Shown: positions 1 to 5,777, counted from the stretch's first letter. The stretch is DNA of 5,777 nucleotides from Clostridiales bacterium (GCA_003517845.1 DOZU01000038.1:1-5777), one strand, 5' to 3'. The notes: a model not told the origin generated them from the sequence alone. Made by a program: numbers and translations.

Positions 1-1
1 T

Positions 2-1558
2 GTCTGCCCCGACTTCACCTATCTCCTGGAGAACCGCGACCGCTTCCGGGGACTCGTCATCACTCACGGTCACGAGGACCATCTGGGAGGGGTGCCTTAT
101 CTCCTGAAAGATCTCCAGGTGCCGATCTACGGCCCCGGTCTGGCCCTCGGACTGCTCGAGGACAAACTCCGCGAGCAGGGTGTGAAGCTGCCCCGCGGTT
201 CGCGGACGATCACGCCGGGGGAGAAAGTCCGGGTGGGATCGTTTGACGTCGAGGCCTTCCGGGTCAACCACAGTATCGCCGACACGGTGGGACTGGCCAT
301 CGATTCCCCGGCTGGCCTGGTCGTTCACTCGGGAGACTTCAAGTTCGATCAGACGCCGGTGGACGGGAATGTCGCCGATCTGCAGCGGCTGGCCGGCTAT
401 GCCGAACGCGGCGTCCTCGCCCTGTTCTCCGACAGCACCAACGCGGATCGGCCGGGTTTCACGCCCTCGGAGAAGACGGTGGGCAGGGTGCTCGACGAGA
501 TCTGCCAGAATGCGCCCGGCCGCATCGTGGTGACCACTTTCGCCTCCAATGTCCATCGGGTGCAGCAATTGCTCTGGGCGGCTCGCCGGGCGGGGCGTCA
601 GGTTGCCCTGGTAGGCCGCAGCCTGGAGCGCACGGTGGAAGTGTCGTCGCGCCTGGGCTACCTGGAAGTGCCCGAAGGGACCTTGGTGGATCTGGAAGTG
701 GCCAACCGCTTGTCTGCCCGGGAAGTCGTGTTGCTCACTACGGGGAGCCAGGGAGAACCGCTATCGGCCTTGGCCCGCATGGCCAACGGCGAGTTTCGGC
801 GGGCCGAGGTCCGCCGGGGCGACACGGTGGTGATCGCCGCCACCCCTGTGCCGGGCAATGAGCGGCTGGTGGCGCGCACCATCGATCAGCTGTTCCGCAG
901 GGGCGCCGAGGTGGTGTACGAGGCCCACCGCGGGGTGCACGTATCGGGCCATGCCAGTCGGGAAGAACTCAAGTTGATGATCAATCTCGTACGGCCTCGC
1001 TTCTTCGTACCCGTCCACGGGCACTACCGCTTGCTGGTCCGCCATGCCGAACTGGCCCGGGAAGTCGGGATGGCCGAAGAGGATGTCGTCGTCGTGGAGA
1101 ACGGCGCTGTGCTCGAGTTCACGGCCGAGGGAGTGCGAGAAACCGGCCGGGTTCCGGCCGACAATGTTATGGTGGATGGCCTGGGGGACGTGGGCAGCAT
1201 CGTCCTTCGCGATCGACACCAGCTCGCGCAGGAAGGTGTAATGGTCGTATTCCTGGTCCTCGACCGCCAGGCGGGGACGATCGTGGCCGGGCCGGATATC
1301 GTCTCGCGGGGCTTCGTGTACATGAGGGAGTCGGAGGAACTGCTGGGCGAGGCGCGGCAGAAGGTGGCGGAGGCCCTGGCGCGGTTGGGCGCGGGACGGC
1401 TGGGCGACTGGCCCACCGTCAAGGGAGTGATCAAGGACACGCTCGGGCGATTCCTGCAAGAGCGCGTCGGACGGAAGCCCGTGCTCCTGCCGTTGATCCT
1501 CGAGGTAGGGGACCATATGATGCCGGTCCGCACCGGGGGGGGCAAGGCCCGGCGATAG
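2..1558 (+). CDS. rnj: Ribonuclease J, partial (5' end outside window)
   Basis: RNase J is a cytoplasmic metallo-beta-lactamase/beta-CASP ribonuclease with 5'-to-3' exonuclease and endonuclease activity in mRNA decay and rRNA maturation. The frame is open from base 2 with no start, so the gene begins upstream; about 50 N-terminal residues are missing compared with the ~555-residue Bacillus RNase J1. Numbering the 518 visible residues from base 2, the metal-binding motif HGHEDH is at residues 22-27, His90 and the Asp112 of HSGD match further metal ligands, and the beta-CASP block with SDSTN and TFASN-type motifs follows. His313 and His317 (HVSGH) match the phosphate-binding histidines, and His339 (PVHGHYR) is the last metal ligand. 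The C-terminal domain (RDRHQL, SRGFVYMRES, LLPLILEV) is intact. The internal GTG at 92 is not the start, because it lies after the catalytic motif. One oddity is HGHYR where HGEYR is usual. A run of eight G (1535-1542) lies in the short divergent tail. The V-ATPase operon follows on the same strand. Confidence 0.96.
   Translation, partial: VCPDFTYLLENRDRFRGLVITHGHEDHLGGVPYLLKDLQVPIYGPGLALGLLEDKLREQGVKLPRGSRTITPGEKVRVGSFDVEAFRVNHSIADTVGLAIDSPAGLVVHSGDFKFDQTPVDGNVADLQRLAGYAERGVLALFSDSTNADRPGFTPSEKTVGRVLDEICQNAPGRIVVTTFASNVHRVQQLLWAARRAGRQVALVGRSLERTVEVSSRLGYLEVPEGTLVDLEVANRLSAREVVLLTTGSQGEPLSALARMANGEFRRAEVRRGDTVVIAATPVPGNERLVARTIDQLFRRGAEVVYEAHRGVHVSGHASREELKLMINLVRPRFFVPVHGHYRLLVRHAELAREVGMAEEDVVVVENGAVLEFTAEGVRETGRVPADNVMVDGLGDVGSIVLRDRHQLAQEGVMVVFLVLDRQAGTIVAGPDIVSRGFVYMRESEELLGEARQKVAEALARLGAGRLGDWPTVKGVIKDTLGRFLQERVGRKPVLLPLILEVGDHMMPVRTGGGKARR
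1493..1521 (+). promoter_or_regulatory. Candidate sigma-A-type promoter for the V-ATPase operon
   Basis: TTGATC at 1493-1498 matches four of six bases of the -35 consensus. TATGAT at 1516-1521 matches five of six of the -10 consensus. The spacer is exactly 17 bases. Transcription would start near 1528 and give a leader of about 70-80 bases holding the hairpin at 1570-1590 and the ribosome binding site at 1596-1602. It lies inside the 3' end of the RNase J coding region, which is where a promoter for the downstream operon would have to be, since the spacer is only about 45 bases. It was found by eye; chance matches are less common in GC-rich DNA but not excluded. Confidence 0.45.
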
Positions 1559-1569
1559 GCACGATAATC

Positions 1570-1590
1570 GGTGGGCGGTTCCCGCCCGCC
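1570..1590 (+). promoter_or_regulatory. GC-rich hairpin in the RNase J / V-ATPase spacer
   Basis: GGTGGGCGG (1570-1578) pairs with CCGCCCGCC (1582-1590) over nine positions, one of them a G-T wobble, around a three-base loop. No T-tract follows, so it is not a canonical intrinsic terminator. It sits between the RNase J stop (1556-1558) and the ribosome binding site of the next gene. It could protect the 3' end of the RNase J message, act as a partial terminator or processing site, or be a leader structure of the ATPase transcript. The pairing is seen directly; the role is inference. Confidence 0.45.
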
Positions 1591-1595
1591 CGGTC

Positions 1596-1602
1596 AGGTG
1601 AT
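1596..1602 (+). promoter_or_regulatory. Ribosome binding site of the stalk-subunit gene
   Basis: AGGTGAT is complementary to the 3' end of 16S rRNA and is the only good Shine-Dalgarno match in the spacer. It overlaps the ATG at 1601, so its natural target is the TTG at 1607, four bases downstream. It therefore raises the possibility that translation starts at 1607 rather than at 1601. Confidence 0.5.
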
Positions 1603-1933
1603 GGGATTGCTGCAGGAAGTACTGGCCCGGATCCGGGACGCGGAGGCGGCCGGCAAGGACCGCTTGCAGGCGGCGGCGGAGCGAGTGGCAGAGATGCGGG
1701 AACAGGCGGAACTCGCCTGCGGCGAACGGACGGCCCGGGCGATGGCCGAGGTTGAGGAAGAGGGCCGCCGGATGGTGGCCCGGGCGGTTGCCCAGGCTGA
1801 GGCGGAAGCCGCTTCGTTACTGGAGCAGGCAGAGCGGGAAGCCGAGGAGTTGCGCGGGCAGGCTTCCGAGCGGATACCCACAGCTGTGTTGCTGGTCGTG
1901 GCGAAGACGGGAGAGGTCTATGGCCATCGCTAG
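1601..1933 (+). CDS. ntpF: V/A-type ATPase peripheral-stalk subunit (NtpF / subunit G-H type)
   Basis: From ATG 1601 this is a 110-residue, highly charged Ala/Glu/Arg-rich protein, predicted as one long helix with coiled-coil character over about residues 5-90 and a short hydrophobic C-terminal end (AVLLVVAKTGEVYG). Length, composition and first position in the operon fit the NtpF/subunit G-H family, which pairs with subunit E to form the peripheral stalks linking membrane subunit I to the A3B3 head. Sequence identity to any member is weak because coiled coils diverge, so the assignment rests mainly on context. Four in-frame starts are possible. GTG 1571 lies inside a hairpin and has no clear ribosome site; GTG 1598 and ATG 1601 overlap the AGGTGAT motif; TTG 1607 is best placed behind it. 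I give the ATG by convention. The end overlaps the subunit I start by 14 bases, implying translational coupling. Confidence 0.85.
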   Translation: MGLLQEVLARIRDAEAAGKDRLQAAAERVAEMREQAELACGERTARAMAEVEEEGRRMVARAVAQAEAEAASLLEQAEREAEELRGQASERIPTAVLLVVAKTGEVYGHR

Positions 1934-3857
1934 CATGAAGCGGGCGTCGGTGCTATTCCCCCTTGAGCGGCGGGCCGAGGTGCTGGCTGTCCTGCAGGCC
2001 ATCGGCGCGGTCCAGGTGGAACAGCCCGATGCCGCCCCGGCCGAGGAACCATCCTCCGGTGAGGCGGCCGGACGGGTCGAGCGGCTGACCCAGGTCTTGG
2101 CTTATCTTGACCGATGCGTTCCCGACAAGAAAGGCTTCCTCGAGTCCTTCGTCTCCCTGCGCCGGGAGGTGTCCGGCGCCGAAATCGCTCGACTGCTTGA
2201 CCAGCTCGACCTCGATCGAAATGCCTCCGAGACGATGGCCGATGAGGTCCGCCGGGTGCAGATAGGCTCCCGGCTGGTTGAGATGGCGCGGGAGGAAGAA
2301 CTCCTCACCCCGTGGCGCGACCTGCCCGTGCCCCTCGCGGACGTGGACGATACGCTGCGTACGGCCATCCGCGCCCAGGTGATCCCGGCGGCGGCTCTGG
2401 AGGGGACGCGGCGACTGCTGGAGGGGCGGCCGGCCCATTTCCTCGTGATCGCCTCTGACCGGCATAAGACCTGGGCGGTGGCCGCCTGGCCGCACGGTGA
2501 GCCCGGGATCGAGGACGGGTTGCTGGCGATGGGTGCCCATCGCGTGGCCTTTGGCCGCTTCGCAGATCTTCCGGCGCACGAGCTGTCCCGGCTGGGCGAC
2601 GAGCGCCGCGCGCTCCAGGATGAACTCGAGGCGCTCGACGCCCGGGCCCGGTCGCTGGCGCGACTGCGGCCGGGACTCCGCGCCATGTACGACCATTATC
2701 AGGCGGTCCTGGAGCGGGAGCAAGTCCGGGTGGGGCGGACGGATCGGGTGGGCGTGGTCACGGGGTGGGTTCCCGCCGCCCGGGCGGATCGGCTACATGC
2801 CGCCATGGGCGAGCTGGAGGCCGTGGCCAGCATCGTGGAAGAACCCTCGCCCGGGGATACCCCGCCCATCCTGCTCGACAATCCTTCTTGGCTGCGGCCG
2901 TTCGAGGCAGTGACCACGCTATACGGCTACCCTCGGCCCGATGAGGTCGATCCGACCCCGCTTCTGGCACCGTTCTTCTTAGTATTCTTCGGGCTGGCGC
3001 TGGCGGATGCCGGATACGGCCTCCTGGTGCTTGCCCTGGCTTACCTGATTATACGACGACTTCGCTTGCGACCGGGCGAGGATCGCTTGCCCCGGCTCCT
3101 GATGCTCGGTGGCGTGTCCGCCATCGTGTTCGGGGCGCTGGGCGGGAGCTGGTTCGGCGACGGCCTCAACTTCCTGCCCGGCTGGGCTCCCGTAGTTTTC
3201 GCCCGCGATGTGCTTGCCCTCGTCGACCCGGTGGCCAACCCGGTGGTCGTATTGCTCATCTCCCTGGGGCTGGGCCTGCTGCAAGTCTGGGTGGGCATCG
3301 CCGCCAAGGCCGCCATGCAGTTTCGGGCGGGCAAGCGGGCCGACGCTCTCTGGGATCAGGTGCCATGGCTGGTCTTTCTCCCCAGCCTGGCCGCGGTCCT
3401 GGCCGGCGAGGCGCTCGGTCCCGCCGCCGCCGAAGTCGCCCCCCGCCTGGCCCTGGTCGGCGCCGTCGCGCTGGCCCTGGCCGGCGCTCGCCGGCAAAGG
3501 AACTGGCTGCTCAAACCCTTCTCGGGCTTCATGAACATCTATCCCGTGATGGGATACCTGGGCGACGTGCTGTCGTACTCGCGGCTGCTCGCTCTCGGCC
3601 TGGCTTCCACGGTCATCGGCATCGTGGTCAACCAGGTGGCGGCGCTCGTGCGTGACATCCCCTTGATCGGCATCCTCCTGGCCGTCGTGGTGATGGCCGG
3701 GGGGCACGCGTTCAACCTGCTGGTGAGCACGCTGGGCAGCTTCGTCCATTCCGGCCGGCTGCAGTTCGTGGAGTTCTTCACCAAATTCTTCGAGGGCGGG
3801 GGCAAGTCTTTCCGGCCTTTCTGCCGGGGAGGACGCTACACGGTGGTGCGCGGCTGA
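1920..3857 (+). CDS. ntpI: V/A-type ATP synthase subunit I (membrane stator, a-subunit)
   Basis: This 645-residue protein has the usual length and two-part build of subunit I. Residues 1 to about 345 are a soluble arm that binds the peripheral stalks, with the conserved GWVP at 282-285 and the NPSWLRPFE...YGYP stretch ending in DPT (344-346). From about 348 onward come some seven or eight membrane segments, opening with FFLVFFGLALADAGYG. The essential stator arginine of the ion path is Arg555 in SYSRLLALGLAS, matching yeast Vph1 Arg735. The late motifs GHAFN (His596, Asn599), FVHSGRLQFVEFF (Glu618) and FFEGGGKSFRPF are all present, so the gene is complete. It forms the two ion half-channels against the K ring. 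ATG 1920 is preferred because GGGAG (1909-1913) lies six bases upstream; ATG 1935 is a weaker alternative. The frame is open further upstream, but only as a shadow of the stalk gene. Confidence 0.96.
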   Translation: MAIASMKRASVLFPLERRAEVLAVLQAIGAVQVEQPDAAPAEEPSSGEAAGRVERLTQVLAYLDRCVPDKKGFLESFVSLRREVSGAEIARLLDQLDLDRNASETMADEVRRVQIGSRLVEMAREEELLTPWRDLPVPLADVDDTLRTAIRAQVIPAAALEGTRRLLEGRPAHFLVIASDRHKTWAVAAWPHGEPGIEDGLLAMGAHRVAFGRFADLPAHELSRLGDERRALQDELEALDARARSLARLRPGLRAMYDHYQAVLEREQVRVGRTDRVGVVTGWVPAARADRLHAAMGELEAVASIVEEPSPGDTPPILLDNPSWLRPFEAVTTLYGYPRPDEVDPTPLLAPFFLVFFGLALADAGYGLLVLALAYLIIRRLRLRPGEDRLPRLLMLGGVSAIVFGALGGSWFGDGLNFLPGWAPVVFARDVLALVDPVANPVVVLLISLGLGLLQVWVGIAAKAAMQFRAGKRADALWDQVPWLVFLPSLAAVLAGEALGPAAAEVAPRLALVGAVALALAGARRQRNWLLKPFSGFMNIYPVMGYLGDVLSYSRLLALGLASTVIGIVVNQVAALVRDIPLIGILLAVVVMAGGHAFNLLVSTLGSFVHSGRLQFVEFFTKFFEGGGKSFRPFCRGGRYTVVRG

Positions 3858-3875
3858 CCCGCCACCCACAGATGC

Positions 3876-3880
3876 GGAGG
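3876..3880 (+). promoter_or_regulatory. Ribosome binding site of subunit K
   Basis: GGAGG lies seven bases before ATG 3888 in the 30-base spacer after subunit I. It is near-ideal in sequence and spacing and fixes the start of subunit K. The unusual hydrophobic N-terminal segment of that protein is therefore likely to be truly translated. Confidence 0.8.
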
Positions 3881-3887
3881 GATAGGC

Positions 3888-4433
3888 ATGCAGATCTTCA
3901 TATCGCTACTGGCTTCGCTATTCGTACTGGGGACGGTGGCCGGCATCTTCTTCGCCGGTCTGGCGGATGGCGTGGGATTGGCTCTCCTGGGGGCCGCTAC
4001 CGCGGTGGCTCTGGCCGGCACCGGATCGGCGCTCGGCGTCGGCATAGCCGCTGAAGCGGCGGCCGGCGTCACCGCCGAGGACCCCGACAAATTCGGCCGT
4101 CTCCTGCTCCTGCAGGCCCTCCCCGGCACGCAGGGCTTCTATGGATTGATCACCGCCTTCCTGGTGATGAACCGGCTGGGTTTCTTCGCGGGAGAAGTCG
4201 CCGACCTGAGCCTCGCCACGGGGCTGCAGTTCTTCCTCGCCTGTCTGCCGACGGCCATCGCCGGCTTCCTGTCCGCTTACTTCCAGGGTCGGGTGGCCGT
4301 CGCCGGCATCAACCTGGTGGCCAAGCGCCCGGACCAGTCCGGCAAGGCCCTGATCATGACGGGACTCGTGGAAACCTACGCCGTCCTCGGCCTCCTCATC
4401 AGCATCCTGATGATCTTCGGGATCCGGATCTAG
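3888..4433 (+). CDS. ntpK: V/A-type ATP synthase subunit K (ion-carrying rotor ring, double hairpin)
   Basis: This 181-residue membrane protein is a duplicated helical hairpin of the c/K family and forms the rotor ring turning against subunit I. Hairpin one runs from about residue 28 to 97 and includes GTGSALGVG, EDPDKFG and LPGTQGFYG. Hairpin two runs from about 112 to 181 and includes FQGRVAVAG, KRPDQSGKA and VETYAVLG. Aligned by eye to E. hirae NtpK (156 residues), all sodium-coordinating residues are kept: Leu78, Thr81, Gln82, Gln133 and the carboxylate Glu162 (E. hirae Leu61, Thr64, Gln65, Gln110, Glu139), as is Tyr85 (E. hirae Tyr68). As in E. hirae, only the second hairpin carries the carboxylate. 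The protein is longer at its N-terminus by about 17 residues, giving an added hydrophobic stretch (about residues 2-24) without positive charges, so it may have a fifth helix or a cleaved segment. The start is well supported by GGAGG seven bases upstream. Confidence 0.97.
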   Translation: MQIFISLLASLFVLGTVAGIFFAGLADGVGLALLGAATAVALAGTGSALGVGIAAEAAAGVTAEDPDKFGRLLLLQALPGTQGFYGLITAFLVMNRLGFFAGEVADLSLATGLQFFLACLPTAIAGFLSAYFQGRVAVAGINLVAKRPDQSGKALIMTGLVETYAVLGLLISILMIFGIRI

Positions 4434-4437
4434 CCGG

Positions 4438-4442
4438 GGAGG
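4438..4442 (+). promoter_or_regulatory. Ribosome binding site of subunit E (supports GTG start)
   Basis: GGAGG, within GGGGAGGT, lies seven bases before GTG 4450 in the 16-base spacer after the subunit K stop. The strong match and spacing justify the non-ATG start. Confidence 0.8.
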
Positions 4443-4449
4443 TCATCAG

Positions 4450-5034
4450 GTGTCGATTGAGCGACTGGTGAAGAAACTGCACGAGCAGGTGGACCGCGAG
4501 GCGGAGGCCATGTTCGATGCGGCTCGCAAGGACGTGGCGGAACTGGACGCGCGCGAGGAAGATCGCGTGGCGGCCCTGGTACGCGCCATCCGGGATCGCG
4601 CCGGCCGCGAGGCGCAGGCGGGCCGGCAAAGAGTGCTCAGCGAAGCGCGCCTCCGGGCCCGCGCCATCCTGGCCCACACTCGGCGCGCGGTGCTTGACGA
4701 GGTGTTCGAGGCGGCCCGAGCGAAACTCCTCGCCGACCGCAGTCCCGAGTATCGCGAGCGACTGCTGAGGGTCTTGTCCGCGATGGCGAGGGGAACCGGG
4801 CAGGTGATCCTGTCGCCCGCCGATCGACAGAACCTGGGTGCCTGGCTGGTGGCCCAGGCCAACGCGCGGTCGGGAGCCTCGCTGCAGCTTTCGGAGGAGA
4901 CCCGCCCGCTGCTGGGCGGCTTGGTGCTGGTGACCGGGCCGGTTGAGGTCAATGTCAGCCTGGATGCAATCCTGGCCCAGATTCGCGAGGACCTGGAGCC
5001 CCAGGTGGCCCGCGTGCTCTTCGGAGAGGGATGA
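4450..5034 (+). CDS. ntpE: V/A-type ATP synthase subunit E (peripheral stalk)
   Basis: This 194-residue protein has the usual length of subunit E. Residues 1 to about 90 are a charged, Ala/Arg/Glu-rich helix that would form the heterodimeric coiled coil with the small stalk subunit. The rest is the globular head that clamps the top of the A3B3 catalytic domain. Family marks near the C-terminus are the Gly156-Gly157 pair (LGGLVLVTG), the short strand VEVNVS (165-170) with Asp172, and the terminal pattern VARVLF (186-191). The start is GTG 4450, set by GGGGAGGT upstream. The protein works in the cytoplasm as part of the stator. The TGA stop (5032-5034) is in the same frame as the next gene and only two codons before its first possible start. 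No truncation or missing part is seen. Confidence 0.93.
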   Translation: MSIERLVKKLHEQVDREAEAMFDAARKDVAELDAREEDRVAALVRAIRDRAGREAQAGRQRVLSEARLRARAILAHTRRAVLDEVFEAARAKLLADRSPEYRERLLRVLSAMARGTGQVILSPADRQNLGAWLVAQANARSGASLQLSEETRPLLGGLVLVTGPVEVNVSLDAILAQIREDLEPQVARVLFGEG

Positions 5035-5039
5035 CCGCA

Positions 5040-5049
5040 ATTGGATTGG
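5040..5049 (+). repeat. Tandem 5-base repeat (ATTGG x2) at the subunit C start
   Basis: Two perfect copies of ATTGG lie immediately before ATG 5050 and include the TTG 5041 candidate start. With two copies, the ATG at 5031 that overlaps the subunit E stop is out of frame with subunit C. With three copies it would be in frame. Two copies are few, so chance is the simplest explanation. Confidence 0.5.
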
Positions 5050-5777
5050 ATGCATCCCGCGACCGACACGGACTACGCCCATCTGAGCGGACGTATCCGC
5101 GCGATGGAGGCCCGTATGCCGGGCTTGGCGGCCCTGGAGCGGCTGGCCGATGCCCCGTCGCCGGCCGCGGTCTGCCGGCTGTTGGCCGAAACCGATTACC
5201 GGCAGGTAAGCGAGGCGGAAGAACCGGCCGGCGTCGTGGAGGCAGTCCTGCTGGGCGTATACCGGGAGGTCCGCAGCTTGAGCCCCCATCCAGCCCCGGT
5301 GGACTTGGTCGCGCTGGGGCGATGGCTTGGTGCGGAAGCCGCGCGAGCCCGGCAAGGGGAACTTGCCGGCCAGCCGGGCAATCCGCACGAGCTGGATGAG
5401 CAGCTCCACCACGAACGGTTCGGCCGCATGCGCCGGGCTGCCGCCGAGATCGGCACCGAATTTTTCGAGGAACTGGTCGGCCGGTGGGGAGATCTCGTCA
5501 ACTTCGAGGCCATGGCTCGGGCGAAGCTGCTGGGGCAGGCGGGCCAATCGCTGGCGCGCCGCCTCGTGCCGGGCCAGCAGGAGCCGGAGCTGTTCCTGCG
5601 GGCGGCAGGTGAGCCCTGGGAGCAGTTGCCGCGGCTATTCGCCGGTACCCCGCTCGAGCGAGGTTCGGCGCGAGTGGCCGAGGAGGCAGGCCGGGAAGGG
5701 GCCATGCCAACCCTGGGGAAGGCCATGGACGACGCGCTCATCGCCTTTGTCCGGGGCGCCCGGCGTCTGGCCATGGG
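5041..5777 (+). CDS. ntpC: V/A-type ATP synthase subunit C (central coupler, AC39/d family), partial at 3' end
   Basis: An open frame without stops runs from after the subunit E stop to the window edge, giving about 245 of the usual 330-350 residues. Subunit C (eukaryotic d) is the funnel-like, all-helical protein that joins the central shaft to the K ring. Numbered from TTG 5041, family features are DTDYAHLSGRIRAMEARM near the N-terminus (the usual DYAY..RIRAME opening), ETDYRQ at about 70-75, the LDEQLHHERF segment (Asp119), the conserved GDLVNFEAMARAK block (Asp151, Asn154, Arg160), and MDDAL...RGARRLAMG at the edge. The start is uncertain: TTG 5041 lies 11 bases after GGAGAGG (5023-5029), while ATG 5050 is 20 bases away. 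The ATG at 5031 overlaps the previous stop but is in another frame. Only six bases separate subunit E from TTG 5041, so coupled translation is likely. The opposite strand also has a long open frame, a GC-rich shadow. Confidence 0.92.
   Translation, partial: MDWMHPATDTDYAHLSGRIRAMEARMPGLAALERLADAPSPAAVCRLLAETDYRQVSEAEEPAGVVEAVLLGVYREVRSLSPHPAPVDLVALGRWLGAEAARARQGELAGQPGNPHELDEQLHHERFGRMRRAAAEIGTEFFEELVGRWGDLVNFEAMARAKLLGQAGQSLARRLVPGQQEPELFLRAAGEPWEQLPRLFAGTPLERGSARVAEEAGREGAMPTLGKAMDDALIAFVRGARRLAM

Noticed and set aside
761..1516. A 251-codon minus-strand open frame opposite RNase J.
   Set aside because: It is antisense to conserved RNase J domains and has the composition of a frame shadow.
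1570..1590. Hairpin as a classical rho-independent terminator of RNase J.
   Set aside because: No T-tract follows the stem; the downstream bases are CGGTCAGGTGAT, which form the next ribosome site.
1752..1919. Upstream extension of the subunit I frame.
   Set aside because: Translation of this part is Arg/Trp-rich and non-family-like; the conserved N-terminus and a ribosome site place the start at 1920.
2979..3869. A 296-codon minus-strand open frame opposite the membrane half of subunit I.
   Set aside because: His/Gln/Pro-rich shadow translation with no family features; the plus-strand gene is complete and certain.
5031..5399. Open frame beginning at the ATG that overlaps the subunit E stop.
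   Set aside because: Its translation is Gly/Arg/Pro-rich and unlike subunit C; the neighbouring frame carries the clear AC39-family features and stays open to the window edge.
4399..5547. Long 382-codon open frame on the minus strand opposite subunits E and C.
   Set aside because: It lies antisense to two confidently recognised genes, resembles no family I know, and long antisense frames are expected in GC-rich coding DNA.
4450..5777. Possible read-through of the subunit E TGA to make an E-C fusion, since both genes share a frame with only two codons between the stop and TTG 5041.
   Set aside because: E is a stator protein and C is part of the rotor, so a fusion would jam the enzyme, and I see no recoding signal. 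Shared frame has a one-in-three chance.
1..5777. A novel defence or mobile system in the window.
   Set aside because: All six genes belong to known housekeeping families in a known operon order; there are no transposase, integrase, repeat-array or toxin-like features.

Overview
The window is a GC-rich (roughly two-thirds G+C by eye), fully co-directional, almost gapless bacterial segment. It holds the 3' part of a ribonuclease J gene, followed by the first five genes of a V/A-type (rotary) ATPase operon in the order peripheral-stalk subunit F/G/H, then I, K, E and C. This matches the start of the Enterococcus hirae ntpFIKEC... order and the Thermus G-I-L-E-C... order, so the remaining subunits (small F/G, catalytic A, B, and D) are expected just beyond the right edge. 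RNase J with a V-type ATPase whose K subunit is a double hairpin of the E. hirae kind points to a bacterium, possibly a high-GC deep-branching Bacillota or a similar anaerobe-rich lineage. The taxonomy is inference only.

Layout: 2-1558 RNase J (5' end outside the window); 1493-1521 a candidate sigma-A-like promoter inside the end of that gene; 1570-1590 a strong GC hairpin in the spacer; 1601-1933 stalk subunit (start uncertain); 1920-3857 subunit I (overlaps the stalk gene by 14 bases); 3888-4433 subunit K; 4450-5034 subunit E; 5041-5777 subunit C (runs off the right edge). No stretch longer than about 45 bases lacks a gene. I see no tRNA, rRNA, mobile element or CRISPR array.

How the genes work together: K forms the rotating membrane ring that carries the coupling ion. 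I is the membrane stator with the ion half-channels and the essential arginine. The small stalk subunit and E form the coiled-coil peripheral stalks that tie I to the catalytic head. C is the funnel-shaped coupler between the central shaft and the K ring. The K protein retains every residue known to coordinate sodium in E. hirae NtpK, so a sodium-coupled enzyme is the best prediction.

This is mostly an ordinary housekeeping/bioenergetic region. The points worth a second look are the sodium-type K pocket, an extra hydrophobic N-terminal segment on K whose start is fixed by a good ribosome binding site, a candidate operon promoter plus leader hairpin, non-ATG starts, and a small tandem repeat at the subunit C start that decides which start codon is in frame. 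I found no convincing undescribed system.
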